From Advenella sp. FME57 (GTDB taxonomy: Bacteria; Pseudomonadota; Gammaproteobacteria; Burkholderiales; Burkholderiaceae_B), in contig NZ_JABUXU010000003.1 of the NCBI RefSeq assembly GCF_014897675.1, positions 124,001-188,000 on the forward strand: a stretch of 64,000 nucleotides of DNA, in the 5' to 3' direction. Below are positions 27,906 through 36,872 of the stretch, piece after piece. The notes beneath the pieces are model-generated. The model did no database searches, was not told the DNA's origin, and was given only the letters and a program-made list of their open reading frames with translations. Every line of letters starts with the position of its first letter. Within the stretch, counting starts at the first letter, position 1. The position numbers and the translations under genes are program-made.

Positions 27906-29648
27906 ATGCCAATAGCAAATGTGGTGATGCGCCCTGTAGCAGGACGACTGTCCATGGTGGCTTGTCTGCTCCTGCTTAGCCTGGCGCTGGCGACCCCCGC
28001 TTGCGCGCGCGACAGCGGCGCAGGCAGCAAGCCGCAGACAAAAAAGAAGGCCTCGTCCGATAAAAAGGGAAAGACTGCAACCATTCGGGTTGCACCCGGT
28101 GCGACGTTTGAGTTCAATCGGCCGGGCGCCCTTGATGTGAAAATCGTGCCGCCCGTGAAAAAGAGCGGCCTGGGTGTAAAGAAGAAAGGGGCAACCGGTC
28201 TGGCTGCGGCAGCCGCAGCCCAAAGCGAAGCTGACGCAGGCGACCTGTTGAATGTCTATGGATTTCCCATTGCGTCGATCAAATCGGCCGATCATCTGCC
28301 CGACACCATACGAGCGCGCTGGGACAAAACCGGCGTACCGTTATCGTCGCTGTCGCTGCTGATCAAGGAGGCTGGCGGCCCTGTCATTCTGGCAATCAAT
28401 CCAAGTACGCCACGTAATCCGGCTTCAGTCATGAAAATGCTCACTACCTGGGCAGCGCTCAATCGGCTGGGCAGTCAGTACACCTGGAAGACCCGTTTTT
28501 ATATTGATCGCAGGGCGCGCTTTGACGTATCGCAGGCCATGCGCACGCCGCTGTATATCAAGGGGGGTGGTGATCCGGCGCTCAATTATCATAATCTGCG
28601 GCAGATGATTCGTGCCATTCAGGCCAAGGGTTTGCGTCATTTGTCGGATGTGATTGTGGACCGCTCACTGTTTGCGCCTATTTTTACGGATCCCGGCGAT
28701 TTTGACGGCTCGCCGGAGCGCCCCTATAACGCCAACCCGGATGCCATGATGGTCAATCTTGGCGCGATCATGCTCAATTTGAAGCCGGATCGGCAGTCCG
28801 GCAACTGGGAGGTATCGTTTGAACCGGATATACACAATCCGCCCGTAGCGGGTCACCTGGGGTTGACCACGGGTGCCTGCGTCAAGTCGCGAACCGGCTC
28901 GGAGCTGACCGGCACGGTGCAGACCGACAGTGGCCCCGCCTTGCAGCTCAAGGGAAAACTGTCTGCGGCCTGTGGGGAGTTTTCCATTTACCGGCTTGTC
29001 GGATCGCAAACCTATATGTTTTCTAGTATTTTTGAGCGGCTATGGACGGCCGAGGGCGGGACTATTTCAGGCGTGATACGCGACGGCCTGGTGCCGCAGC
29101 GCGCCGTGCCGCTGGAGACCCGCACGTCACCTTCGCTGGGGCAGGTGATACAAACGATCAACAAATACAGTAATAATGTGATGGCCAAAACACTGCTGCT
29201 GACCCTGGGGCAGGAGCTGTACGGCGCGCCGGCGACCTTCGAAAAAGGCAGCCAGGCGGTTCTGGATACGCTGCGCAAACAAGGTGTTAATATTGGCGCG
29301 TACACCGTCGTCAATGGCTCTGGGCTGTCCCGCGCAGGACGCATCACTGCCGGAGGGCAGGCCCAGATGCTCGATACCATCTGGGCTTCGCGCTTGCGGG
29401 ACGTATTCATCGATTCATTGTCAGTCTCGGGTGTCGATGGTACTATGCGTCGCCGCCTGACGGATCAGGCGGCAAAGGGCCGGGGATACTTCAAGACAGG
29501 GACGCTGGGCAATGCCAGTGCATTGTCAGGTTATGTCACTGCGGCTAGCGGCAAAACCTATATCCTGGTCAGCCTGGTCAATGATGTTGCCGCCCTTAAA
29601 ACCAAATCCTTTGTCGACGGCCTTGTCCAGTGGCTCATTGCACAATAA
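27906..29648 (+). CDS. dacB: D-alanyl-D-alanine carboxypeptidase/endopeptidase (PBP4, family S13)
   Basis: A 580-residue periplasmic penicillin-binding protein. A signal peptide covers about residues 1-34 (LLLLSLALATPACA). A Lys/Ala-rich stretch of some 80 residues follows and is not usual for the family. The catalytic domain has SVMK (Ser174, Lys177), SNN in NKYSNNVMAKTLLL and KTG in FKTGTLGNASALSGYV, with the large S13 insertion between them. It cleaves peptide crosslinks and terminal D-Ala in peptidoglycan. It is divergent from queA and precedes upp by 18 bases. Confidence 0.95.
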   Translation: MPIANVVMRPVAGRLSMVACLLLLSLALATPACARDSGAGSKPQTKKKASSDKKGKTATIRVAPGATFEFNRPGALDVKIVPPVKKSGLGVKKKGATGLAAAAAAQSEADAGDLLNVYGFPIASIKSADHLPDTIRARWDKTGVPLSSLSLLIKEAGGPVILAINPSTPRNPASVMKMLTTWAALNRLGSQYTWKTRFYIDRRARFDVSQAMRTPLYIKGGGDPALNYHNLRQMIRAIQAKGLRHLSDVIVDRSLFAPIFTDPGDFDGSPERPYNANPDAMMVNLGAIMLNLKPDRQSGNWEVSFEPDIHNPPVAGHLGLTTGACVKSRTGSELTGTVQTDSGPALQLKGKLSAACGEFSIYRLVGSQTYMFSSIFERLWTAEGGTISGVIRDGLVPQRAVPLETRTSPSLGQVIQTINKYSNNVMAKTLLLTLGQELYGAPATFEKGSQAVLDTLRKQGVNIGAYTVVNGSGLSRAGRITAGGQAQMLDTIWASRLRDVFIDSLSVSGVDGTMRRRLTDQAAKGRGYFKTGTLGNASALSGYVTAASGKTYILVSLVNDVAALKTKSFVDGLVQWLIAQ

Positions 29649-29666
29649 TTTTTCGGAGAAAAAAAC

Positions 29667-30302
29667 ATGTCCGTTCACGAAATCAGCCATCCCCTGATCC
29701 AGCACAAGCTGGGCATCATGCGGCGGGCCGATCTGAGCACCAAGAGTTTTCGGGAACTGGCCCAGGAAATCGGGGCGTTGCTGACCTACGAAGCGTCCAA
29801 GGACTTTCCCTTGGAAGATGCCGTCATTGAAGGCTGGTGCGGCAACGTCACAGTCAAAAAAATCGCCGGAAAGAAAGTGACTGTCGTGCCGATTTTGCGT
29901 GCCGGCATCGGCATGCTCGATGGCGTCTTGTCCCTGATTCCCGGCGCCAAGGTCAGTGCCGTGGGCATTGCACGTAACGAAGAAACGCTGGAAGCGGCCA
30001 CCTATTTGCAGAAACTGGTTGGCGATCTGGATCAGCGTCTGGCGCTTATCATTGATCCGATGCTGGCGACCGGTGGCTCCATGGAAGCGACCATCACCAT
30101 GCTCAAGCAAGCCGGTTGCCGGGAAATCAAGGCGCTGGTTCTGGTTGCCGCACCCGAAGGCATTGAGCGGGTGCTGAACGCGCATCCCGAAGTCAAAATT
30201 TACACGGCATCCATTGATGAGCGACTGAACCGGGACGGCTATATCATTCCCGGACTGGGCGATGCCGGTGATCGCATATTCGGAACAAGACAGAAAGAAT
30301 AG
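29667..30302 (+). CDS. upp: Uracil phosphoribosyltransferase
   Basis: A 211-residue protein of usual length. It has [28 protein letters not shown], the PRPP-binding loop [13 protein letters not shown], and the C-terminal [14 protein letters not shown]. It converts uracil and PRPP to UMP for pyrimidine salvage in the cytoplasm. GGAG precedes the ATG. It closely follows dacB and may share its transcript, although the functions are unrelated. Confidence 0.97.
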   Translation: MSVHEISHPLIQHKLGIMRRADLSTKSFRELAQEIGALLTYEASKDFPLEDAVIEGWCGNVTVKKIAGKKVTVVPILRAGIGMLDGVLSLIPGAKVSAVGIARNEETLEAATYLQKLVGDLDQRLALIIDPMLATGGSMEATITMLKQAGCREIKALVLVAAPEGIERVLNAHPEVKIYTASIDERLNRDGYIIPGLGDAGDRIFGTRQKE

Positions 30303-30593
30303 GCTACCAATTTTGTCAGAGTGTTGCGTCGTATATGCCGTGCCGTATAAGGCAAGTTATTGTTTTTAAATATGAAAATATAAAATACATGCTTTTTTCA
30401 GGGCTCGCGACGGATGTCAGGACCTGTGTAAATGAAAACAATCTTAAAGTCTGGTCGATAAGTGCCTGGAATGCGCTATGATGAACTTGAAATTCTCAAC
30501 AATGGCTTAATATAAGAAACAAGAAAGCAGGACCCGGACTAAGCGGGTGTTCCGCTTGCCGGCAATTTTAGATAATCATTGCAGGAGAGTCAC

Positions 30594-30911
30594 ATGGCTA
30601 GTAAATCAAGTCTCGAACAATCTCAGGAACAGCTGTTGAACAATCTGCGGGCCAGTATTGCGGAAGCAGAAGGTATGCTCAAGGAAGCCTCCGAAATCGG
30701 CGGCGACAAAGCCAGCGAGTTGCGAGATCGTGCTGTGAACGCTCTGAACAAAGCGACCGGTTCATTCAAGGATGTGCAGGAACGCGCGGTAGAACAAAGC
30801 AAGCAGGCAGTCAAGGTGACAGACGACTATGTGCATGATAATCCATGGCGTACGGTCGGTTTTGCTGCGCTGGCAGGAATCCTGCTGGGTGTCATCATCG
30901 GTCGCAAGTAA
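30594..30911 (+). CDS. DUF883 family inner-membrane ribosome-associated protein (ElaB/YqjD type)
   Basis: The ATG at 30594 follows a strong AGGAGAG site, giving 105 residues. The N-terminal 80 residues are a charged amphipathic helix with coiled-coil character (QSQEQLLNNLRASIAEAEGMLKEASEIGGDKASELRDRA), and the C-terminus is the family's membrane segment DNPWRTVGFAALAGILLGVIIGRK with its conserved basic end. ElaB/YqjD relatives in E. coli are stationary-phase, tail-anchored proteins that can bind ribosomes. It heads the three-gene set with yqjE- and yqjK-like genes. Confidence 0.9.
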   Translation: MASKSSLEQSQEQLLNNLRASIAEAEGMLKEASEIGGDKASELRDRAVNALNKATGSFKDVQERAVEQSKQAVKVTDDYVHDNPWRTVGFAALAGILLGVIIGRK

Positions 30912-30923
30912 CGCGAACCAACG

Positions 30924-31334
30924 ATGTCAGTCAAACAGAATCTGCGTGCCGTCAGCGGCGGTTTTACCTCGCTGGTCAAAACGCGCCTTGAACTGCTGTC
31001 TCTGGAACTGACGGAAGAAAAGGACCGGCTTTTGTCGGTTCTTTTATTCGGCGCTGTTGGCTTGCTGTTTTTGCACTTGGCACTCACTGTTGTCGCTGTG
31101 CTGGTCGGGCTGTTGTTCTGGGGCACGGAGTACCGTTACATCGCCCTGGCAGTCCTGGTGCTGGTCTATGCCTTAATCGGTCTGGGCTGTTTGCTTTTGA
31201 TGAAAAAGCATCTGGGGCTGGCGGCGACGCCTTTCGCGGCAACCATCGATGCCTTGCGGGATGATGCGCAGGCCCTGCGCGGGCGTAGTGAGCCGGCATC
31301 TGCTGCCGCTACCAAAGGAGTCGGCGATGAATGA
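30924..31334 (+). CDS. yqjE: Phage holin family / YqjE-like membrane protein
   Basis: A 136-residue protein with two hydrophobic hairpin segments (LLSVLLFGAVGLLFLHLALTVVAVLVGLLFW and IALAVLVLVYALIGLGCLLLM) after a charged N-terminus (RAVSGGFTSLVKTRLELLSLELTEEKDR). This is the YqjE/DUF1469 pattern, sometimes named phage holin superfamily III, although here it is a chromosomal companion of YqjD and not a lysis gene. It begins 12 bases after the DUF883 gene. Confidence 0.88.
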   Translation: MSVKQNLRAVSGGFTSLVKTRLELLSLELTEEKDRLLSVLLFGAVGLLFLHLALTVVAVLVGLLFWGTEYRYIALAVLVLVYALIGLGCLLLMKKHLGLAATPFAATIDALRDDAQALRGRSEPASAAATKGVGDE

Positions 31335-31776
31335 GCCAGTACTGAAAAAGCCTTTACGCAAGGCCTTGCTGACCGCCCGGGTCCTGGCCGAGCGCGAACA
31401 ATTGCGACAGGATGTGAGTGTGCTTGGTCATTCGCTCTCTCCGGACGCCATCAAAACGGCCCTGCTGGATGCGGGCGGCGAAACGCTGATGAGCTTTACG
31501 CGCAGGCGCAGCGGCTTTTTTTCACTGATCGAAAAAAATCCGCTGGTCAGCCTGACCATCGCGCGCTTTTTGCTGCGTGCCGCCAAGTCCCGTTCGGCGC
31601 TGATCAAGCCGATCGCCCTGGCCGCGACCTCATGGTTTGTCTATAACAAATTCCAGTCGAAGCAGACGTCACGGCGCCAGGCACCGTCTCGCAGTAAGTC
31701 TGAGCAGGATCTCCCGGTCGATCATGGTACATTTACGTATCAAGACCAAGATCCTGCCACAGAGCATCGACCCTGA
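31327..31776 (+). CDS. YqjK-like protein
   Basis: The ATG at 31327 overlaps the yqjE stop by eight bases, a sign of coupled translation; the frame upstream of it is not coding. The 149-residue product is basic and has a short hydrophobic segment near residues 75-112 ([19 protein letters not shown]). It fills the third position of the yqjD-yqjE-yqjK order, and weak sequence likeness supports the same family. Its last 44 bases overlap the end of ubiD on the other strand. Confidence 0.7.
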   Translation: MNEPVLKKPLRKALLTARVLAEREQLRQDVSVLGHSLSPDAIKTALLDAGGETLMSFTRRRSGFFSLIEKNPLVSLTIARFLLRAAKSRSALIKPIALAATSWFVYNKFQSKQTSRRQAPSRSKSEQDLPVDHGTFTYQDQDPATEHRP

Positions 31777-33283
31777 GTCTGACGTCCTGATCCATGGCAA
31801 TGGGCGTTCCCCATTCGCGATGCGTTTCGCCCGGCCATTTGTTGGTGGCGTCCATGCCCATTTTTCCACCCAGCCCGGACTCGGGTGAGGCAAAGTCCAG
31901 ATAGTCGATTGGTGTATTTTCCACCAGTACCGTATCACGCACCGGGTCCATGCGCGTGGTCATCGCCCAGATCACTTCCTTCCAGTCGCGCGCGTTTATA
32001 TCGTCATCGACAACGACAATGAATTTGGTATACATGAACTGGCGCAGGATACTCCATACCCCAAACATGACACGCTTGGCATGGCCGGCGTATTGCTTGC
32101 GGATCGACACGACTGCCAGGCGGTAGCTGCAGCCTTCAGGCGGCAGATAAAAATCAACAATCTCCGGTAGCTGTTTCTGCAGCAGCGGCACGAACACTTC
32201 ATTGAGCGCCACGCCCAGTACGGCAGGTTCGTCTGGCGGCTTGCCGGTGTAAGTGCTATGGTAGATCGGCTTATTGCGCATGGTGATGCGATCAATGGTG
32301 AATACCGGAAACCAGTCCTGCTCATTGTAATAGCCCGTATGGTCACCATAAGGGCCTTCGAGCGCCATCTCGAAACCGTTGCCGCGCGGGGCTGTGATGC
32401 CGGTCGCAGGGTCGGGAGCAATGGCATCGGGATGGCTGGCCGGCAGAATATGACCTTCAAGCACGATTTCCGCAGAAGCGGGTACAGACAGGGTGTTGCC
32501 GATCGATTTGACTAGTTCGGTTCGCGAGCCGCGCAGCAGGCCTGCGAACTGGTATTCGGACAGGCTGTCGGGCACTGGAGTGACCGCTCCCAGAATGGTG
32601 GCCGGGTCCGCGCCCAGTGCCACTGACATGGGGAAGGGCTGGTCGGGGTGGGCAAGCGCGTGGTCACGAAAATCCAGCGCGCCGCCACGGTGGGACAACC
32701 AGCGCATGATAACCTTGTTTCTGCCGATGACCTGCTGCCGGTAAATCCCCAGGTTCTGGCGTTTCGCCTTTGGCCCACGGGTCACCACCAGCCCCCAGGT
32801 GATCAGCGGGGCGATATCGCCGGGCCAGCACAGCTGAATCGGCAGGCGTGATAAGTCAACCTCGTCTTTTTCCCAGATAATTTCCTGACACGCTGCATGG
32901 CGTTGCATTTTCGGCGCCATGTCCCACAGTGCCGACTTGAGCATGGACACGGTGCCGATCGCTTCGCGGAGGCCTTTTGGCGCTTCGGGCTCGCGCAGGC
33001 TGGCCAGCAGTGTACCCGTATCGCGCAAGGCGCTGACCGATTCGGCGCCCATGCCCCAGGCCACACGTTCGGGGGTGCCAAACAGATTGGTTAGCACCGG
33101 GATGTCCGATTTGCGTCCCTGGTGTACGGGCTGTTCGAAACGCAGGGCCGGGCCGCCGGCGCGCAGCACCCGGTCACTGATTTCGGTCATTTCCAACCGG
33201 GTTTGTACCGGCACTTGAATGGATTTAAGATTATCCCGCTTTTCCAGTTGCTTGAGAAAATCCCGCAGATCCGCATATTTCAC
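31733..33283 (-). CDS. ubiD: 4-hydroxy-3-polyprenylbenzoate decarboxylase UbiD
   Basis: A 516-residue protein of usual length for UbiD. It begins [22 protein letters not shown] and contains [17 protein letters not shown], the block [28 protein letters not shown] that binds prenylated FMN, and [42 protein letters not shown]. It decarboxylates the polyprenylated ring intermediate in ubiquinone synthesis with prenyl-FMN, which needs UbiX (not in the window). It overlaps the YqjK-like gene tail to tail. Confidence 0.97.
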   Translation of the reverse strand: MKYADLRDFLKQLEKRDNLKSIQVPVQTRLEMTEISDRVLRAGGPALRFEQPVHQGRKSDIPVLTNLFGTPERVAWGMGAESVSALRDTGTLLASLREPEAPKGLREAIGTVSMLKSALWDMAPKMQRHAACQEIIWEKDEVDLSRLPIQLCWPGDIAPLITWGLVVTRGPKAKRQNLGIYRQQVIGRNKVIMRWLSHRGGALDFRDHALAHPDQPFPMSVALGADPATILGAVTPVPDSLSEYQFAGLLRGSRTELVKSIGNTLSVPASAEIVLEGHILPASHPDAIAPDPATGITAPRGNGFEMALEGPYGDHTGYYNEQDWFPVFTIDRITMRNKPIYHSTYTGKPPDEPAVLGVALNEVFVPLLQKQLPEIVDFYLPPEGCSYRLAVVSIRKQYAGHAKRVMFGVWSILRQFMYTKFIVVVDDDINARDWKEVIWAMTTRMDPVRDTVLVENTPIDYLDFASPESGLGGKMGMDATNKWPGETHREWGTPIAMDQDVRLRVDALWQDLGLDT

Positions 33284-33424
33284 GATAGACAGCCTATTGA
33301 TGACTCAGATAGTGCATTATAGGAGAAAGGCAGGGGAGGATGCGGGCCAGCCAAAACTGGGGTATAGTAAATTTCCTCAAATCTCTCCGGACCCTTGCGT
33401 GGGGTGATCCGGTCTTTGTCATAC

Positions 33425-34300
33425 ATGAATTCTGCGACAACCCGTTCTGTTGCTTCCCGCTATTTTGGCTCCGTTTATCGGACTGCGCTCGATATTGTCC
33501 ATCTGATGGTCTCCTATCTGGGGATCGCCGTGCTTGTTGCTGTGCTGGCGGCTGCGCTTTTGCCGGCCATCCGCGACCAAATCCGCGTGATTCACCAGGC
33601 ATCGTTGAATGCCCTGATGCCCGACAGCACGGTCATGTCTGACAAGGACCTGCTCACCATTTTCAATTCGCCGCATGTGCGCACAGGCGATTTGGTGCCG
33701 CCGCCGGCACCATCGCCAGAGCAGCAGCATAACGCGGCGCTGACCAGAGAGCTCGATTACACGGACGAGGGTTTTTTTGCCAATCTTGGTATTTCGAACA
33801 GCCAGTTCACCGTTCCCGGCCTAAGCAACAGCCAGGCGCTGGCGTTGCGCGAGTATGTCGCGCGCAAATTCAGAATTGCCCGTAATGTGACCGGCGCGCT
33901 GATCCGCGTGGTCTATTCGGTCGCCGAAAAGCAGCAGCTGGATCCGATTCTGATGCTTGGCGTCATCGCGATAGAGTCACGCTACAATCCGTTCGCAGAA
34001 AGCCATGTGGGCGCACAGGGGCTGATGCAGGTCATGCCCAAGGTGCATGCCGAGAAATTCGATGTGTTTCACGGCGGTATATTGTCTGCCCTCAATCCCG
34101 TGGCCAACATTCAGGTGGGTGCGAAAATTCTTCACGATTGCATTGCACGCCGCGGTTCCGTGGATCGGGGGCTGGGATGCTATGTGGGCGCCATCGGCCC
34201 CAATGATGGCGGTTATGCTGCTAAGGTGCAGGCCGAGCGGCGTCGGATCGCGCTGGAATCGGGCATTGCGCTCAAGCGTAACCTAGGCAAATATCAATAG
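33425..34300 (+). CDS. Lytic transglycosylase domain protein (SLT fold)
   Basis: The ATG at 33425 gives 291 residues; a GTG-type start upstream is possible. An N-terminal anchor (IVHLMVSYLGIAVLVAVLAAALLPAI) is followed by a linker rich in Pro and a C-terminal goose-lysozyme-like SLT domain: DPILMLGVIAIESRYNPFAESHVGAQGLMQVMPKVH, where the Glu in AIES is catalytic, and GAKILHDCIARRGSVDRGLGCYVG. It would cleave peptidoglycan glycan strands while tied to the inner membrane. It lies between ubiD and an aminotransferase, without an obvious operon. Confidence 0.9.
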   Translation: MNSATTRSVASRYFGSVYRTALDIVHLMVSYLGIAVLVAVLAAALLPAIRDQIRVIHQASLNALMPDSTVMSDKDLLTIFNSPHVRTGDLVPPPAPSPEQQHNAALTRELDYTDEGFFANLGISNSQFTVPGLSNSQALALREYVARKFRIARNVTGALIRVVYSVAEKQQLDPILMLGVIAIESRYNPFAESHVGAQGLMQVMPKVHAEKFDVFHGGILSALNPVANIQVGAKILHDCIARRGSVDRGLGCYVGAIGPNDGGYAAKVQAERRRIALESGIALKRNLGKYQ

Positions 34301-34321
34301 ACAGGGTCCGGGGGGATAGGG

Positions 34322-34342
34322 CGCCGGCACAACCGGCCGGCG
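34322..34342. terminator. GC-rich hairpin between convergent genes
   Basis: CGCCGG (34322-34327) pairs with CCGGCG (34337-34342) around a 9-base loop, between the transglycosylase stop and the aminotransferase stop. No clear T tract is seen, so this is a probable but unproven bidirectional terminator. Confidence 0.45.
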
Positions 34343-34357
34343 TATCTTCCCAGGGTG

Positions 34358-35512
34358 CTACAGGATCTTTTGCAGCCGCTCGATGGCTTCGCGCAGCCTG
34401 TCCAGTGCGGTGGCGTATGAGACGCGGATCATTTTCTTCGCATAGGCAGGGCCAAAATCGAGCCCTGGAACAACCGCAATGCCGGCTTCGTGCAACAGTT
34501 TGTGGGCGAATTGATGGCTGCTCATACCGTGCTGACTGATGTCGGCATAAATATAAAATGCGCCATCAGGCTTGACCGGCACATGGATGCCGAGTTTTTC
34601 GAACTCGGGCAACAGAAAATCACGCCGTTCCATGAAGGCCAGGCGCCGGTGCTCGTAAATGGCCAAAGCCTCTTCCGTAAAACATGAAATGGCCGCGTGC
34701 TGGGCAAGCGTGGGCGGGCAGATGCTCAGGCTTGCGGCTAGTTTTTCGACCGGGCTGACCATGGCTTCGGGCACGACCATCCAGCCCAGCCGCCAGCCGG
34801 TCATATTGAAGTATTTGGAAAAACTGTTGATGACGACAATTTCCGGATCCAGTGTCAGCGCAGATCGCGGCACGCGGTCATAGCACAGGCCAAGATAGAT
34901 TTCGTCCATGATGACCACGCCGCCACGCTCCTTGACGGTCTGGATGATCCGGACCAGTTCCTCGCGTTCGATGGACGTGCCGGTCGGATTGCTGGGCGAG
35001 GCAATGAGCACGCCGCGCGTCTTATCGGTCCAATGGGCGGCAATCTTGTCCGCTGACAACTGGAAGCGTTCTTGCGCCGTGCAGGGCACCAGCCGAGGTG
35101 TGGCCCCGGAGCACAGGATGAAATTCGAATTGGCCGGATAGGCCGGATCCGGCATCAGAATCTCGTCACCGGGATTGAGCAGCGTCATGCAGGCCAGCGA
35201 CAACGCGCCGGAAGCGCCTGCGGTAATGATGATCCGCTCCGGGTCCACTTCCGCGCCCCAATGACTTTTGTAATAATCGGCAATGGCCGAGCGCAGCGGC
35301 ATGATGCCCAGTGCCGGACTGTAGCCGCTCAAGCCCGCCTGCGCCGCTCTGGCCAGCGTATCGACCACGATAGGGGGCGCAGTAAAATCGGGTTCCCCGA
35401 TACCAAGGCTGATAATATCCCGGCCCTGTTCACGCAGTTGCTGGGCGGCCTTGGTGACCTCGATTGCGTGAAAAGTAAGGGCCTGGTCGATTCGGTGGGC
35501 AAAACGGGTCAT
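34358..35512 (-). CDS. Pyridoxal phosphate-dependent aminotransferase, class I
   Basis: Start at 35512 (MTRFAHRIDQALTFHAIEVTKAA), 384 residues; a longer upstream frame is unlikely. Fold-type I motifs: ISLGIGEPDFTAPP, IIITAGASGALSLACMTLLNPGDEIL, SPSNPTGTSIEREEL, the cofactor Lys in INSFSKYFNMTGWRLGW, and the substrate-binding Arg near the C-terminus (MIRVSYATALDRL). It resembles aspartate/alanine-type aminotransferases and the branch annotated as AspC/AlaA-like or PatA. The exact amino donor cannot be fixed from sequence. Confidence 0.9.
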   Translation of the reverse strand: MTRFAHRIDQALTFHAIEVTKAAQQLREQGRDIISLGIGEPDFTAPPIVVDTLARAAQAGLSGYSPALGIMPLRSAIADYYKSHWGAEVDPERIIITAGASGALSLACMTLLNPGDEILMPDPAYPANSNFILCSGATPRLVPCTAQERFQLSADKIAAHWTDKTRGVLIASPSNPTGTSIEREELVRIIQTVKERGGVVIMDEIYLGLCYDRVPRSALTLDPEIVVINSFSKYFNMTGWRLGWMVVPEAMVSPVEKLAASLSICPPTLAQHAAISCFTEEALAIYEHRRLAFMERRDFLLPEFEKLGIHVPVKPDGAFYIYADISQHGMSSHQFAHKLLHEAGIAVVPGLDFGPAYAKKMIRVSYATALDRLREAIERLQKIL

Positions 35513-35655
35513 GGTGAAACTGCGCAAGGTAAAATAGATCAGAATGAATACGTGTGGTGAGCGCCCATTGTAACGGTAAACGCCTGCCGGCACGTTATCC
35601 GTCCCTTTGCCGGACTGTTTTACCGCTGTTGCAACAAAGGCTTTTGCAATTGATC

Positions 35656-36576
35656 ATGCATGTGAATCGTCGTCGCTTTCTTACCCTTAGTAAACGCCCT
35701 CAGGAAGGGCCGTGGCCGGCCTTCTGCCGTCGGGTACAGCGGGCACTGGAAGCGCCCCTCACCGACGAGCAGGAGACGGACGGATACTATTGCGCGCGCA
35801 TCGTGTTACAAGACTTGGGCGATCTGCCTTCGCTCAGGCAGCTTTGCCAGGAGTACGACGTGGCGATGGTGCAGGAAGGCACAGCGACGGCGGCTACTAT
35901 CATTGGCCGTTCCTGCCTGATAGTCGGCACCGGTTCGCGGCTGCATGGCACCGAAGCGCTGGGCGAACACGCCTGCCTGGCATTGCCGGGCACAGCAGTC
36001 GCACATATGCAAGCGCTGGGCTATGAACAATTCTCACATGTGCCCCCTGAACTGACCTTGGTGCAATGGCTGGCCATGCCGCAGTGGCACGACTGCAGGC
36101 CCGGCTGCACCGCCAGTTCCGGGCTGGAGCGGGTGCATGCCCTGTTTGCCGACGGCCAGACTGCCGTGCTGGGCGGTTTTGGTGTGAATGACGAGTCGCC
36201 GCTGCGCCTGCCTGCGCTGCAACGGCTGATTCCGGCCCTGTTCGAACAGTTGTCCGATCCCGATATCGCCCGTTGCGCCGATATGCCCCGCTGGCCGCTG
36301 GCCTACAGGCTGGATGCGCTCAAGCCCCAGCTGGGCGATATCAATCTGGCCCAGCTCTTTCTGGGTCATGGCGGAACACTCGTCTGGTGCCAGGAACTGG
36401 TGATCCGCCGCATGCGGTACAACGCCATTGTGACCGATGCCGTGCTCAGCGACGCCGATCGTGACTTTGTTGCCGGGGTGCATCATCATATTGAGGGCAA
36501 TATCAAAGCCCTGTTTGATCCGGGCGGACTGTTTGTCTATCCCGATGAATTGCTGCCGGGCAGTGCTGGGCGATGA
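35656..36576 (+). CDS. Divergent FAD-linked oxidase-like protein of unknown function
   Basis: The ATG at 35656 gives 306 residues. The N-terminus (MHVNRRRFLTLSKRPQEG) looks like a twin-arginine motif but has no hydrophobic core. Two features recall FAD-linked oxidases (lactate or glycolate dehydrogenases): LPSLRQLCQEYDVAMVQEGTATAA resembles the FAD-binding entry and the end IKALFDPGGLFVYPDELLPG resembles the DPxGxxNPGK signature. The protein is shorter than those enzymes, and the glycine-rich FAD loop is not clear, so it may be a degenerate or cofactor-free relative. It is divergent from the aminotransferase gene. Confidence 0.55.
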   Translation: MHVNRRRFLTLSKRPQEGPWPAFCRRVQRALEAPLTDEQETDGYYCARIVLQDLGDLPSLRQLCQEYDVAMVQEGTATAATIIGRSCLIVGTGSRLHGTEALGEHACLALPGTAVAHMQALGYEQFSHVPPELTLVQWLAMPQWHDCRPGCTASSGLERVHALFADGQTAVLGGFGVNDESPLRLPALQRLIPALFEQLSDPDIARCADMPRWPLAYRLDALKPQLGDINLAQLFLGHGGTLVWCQELVIRRMRYNAIVTDAVLSDADRDFVAGVHHHIEGNIKALFDPGGLFVYPDELLPGSAGR

Positions 36577-36734
36577 TCGTCGCAAGGCACCACCAGGGTG
36601 ACGCAAACCGGGCTGGCAGTGGCAATAGGGGATAAACCTGTGTCGGAATTACCGGATGCATTTCTGGATGAATTTTCGTATGATAGCTGTCAGACCGCTC
36701 TGAACTGGCAGCCCGGTGCGCGCCTTGCGTCACA

Positions 36735-36791
36735 CTTGCCATGAAACGCCACATTTGCCATGAAACGCCACATTTGCCATGAAACGCCACA
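36735..36791. repeat. Three tandem 19-base repeats upstream of the patatin gene
   Basis: The unit TTTGCCATGAAACGCCACA occurs three times in a row at 36735-36753 (first base C), 36754-36772 and 36773-36791, the last two copies identical. They lie in the roughly 300-base gap between the FAD-oxidase-like gene and the patatin gene, upstream of its promoter or within the leader. Three head-to-tail copies suggest slippage or a binding-site array. Confidence 0.9.
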
Positions 36792-36872
36792 TTTCTCAGG
36801 AATTAGAATGGATCAAAATTTCCGTGCCAAGGCCCATGAGTATCATGAAAAGGGAGCTTGCAATAAGGGCAA

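Noticed and set aside
30924-31334. Prophage holin as a sign of a phage remnant
   Set aside because: It is the chromosomal YqjE-type protein with YqjD- and YqjK-like neighbours; no other phage gene is near.
36735-36791. CRISPR-like array
   Set aside because: The three 19-base units are directly joined without spacers and no cas gene is near.
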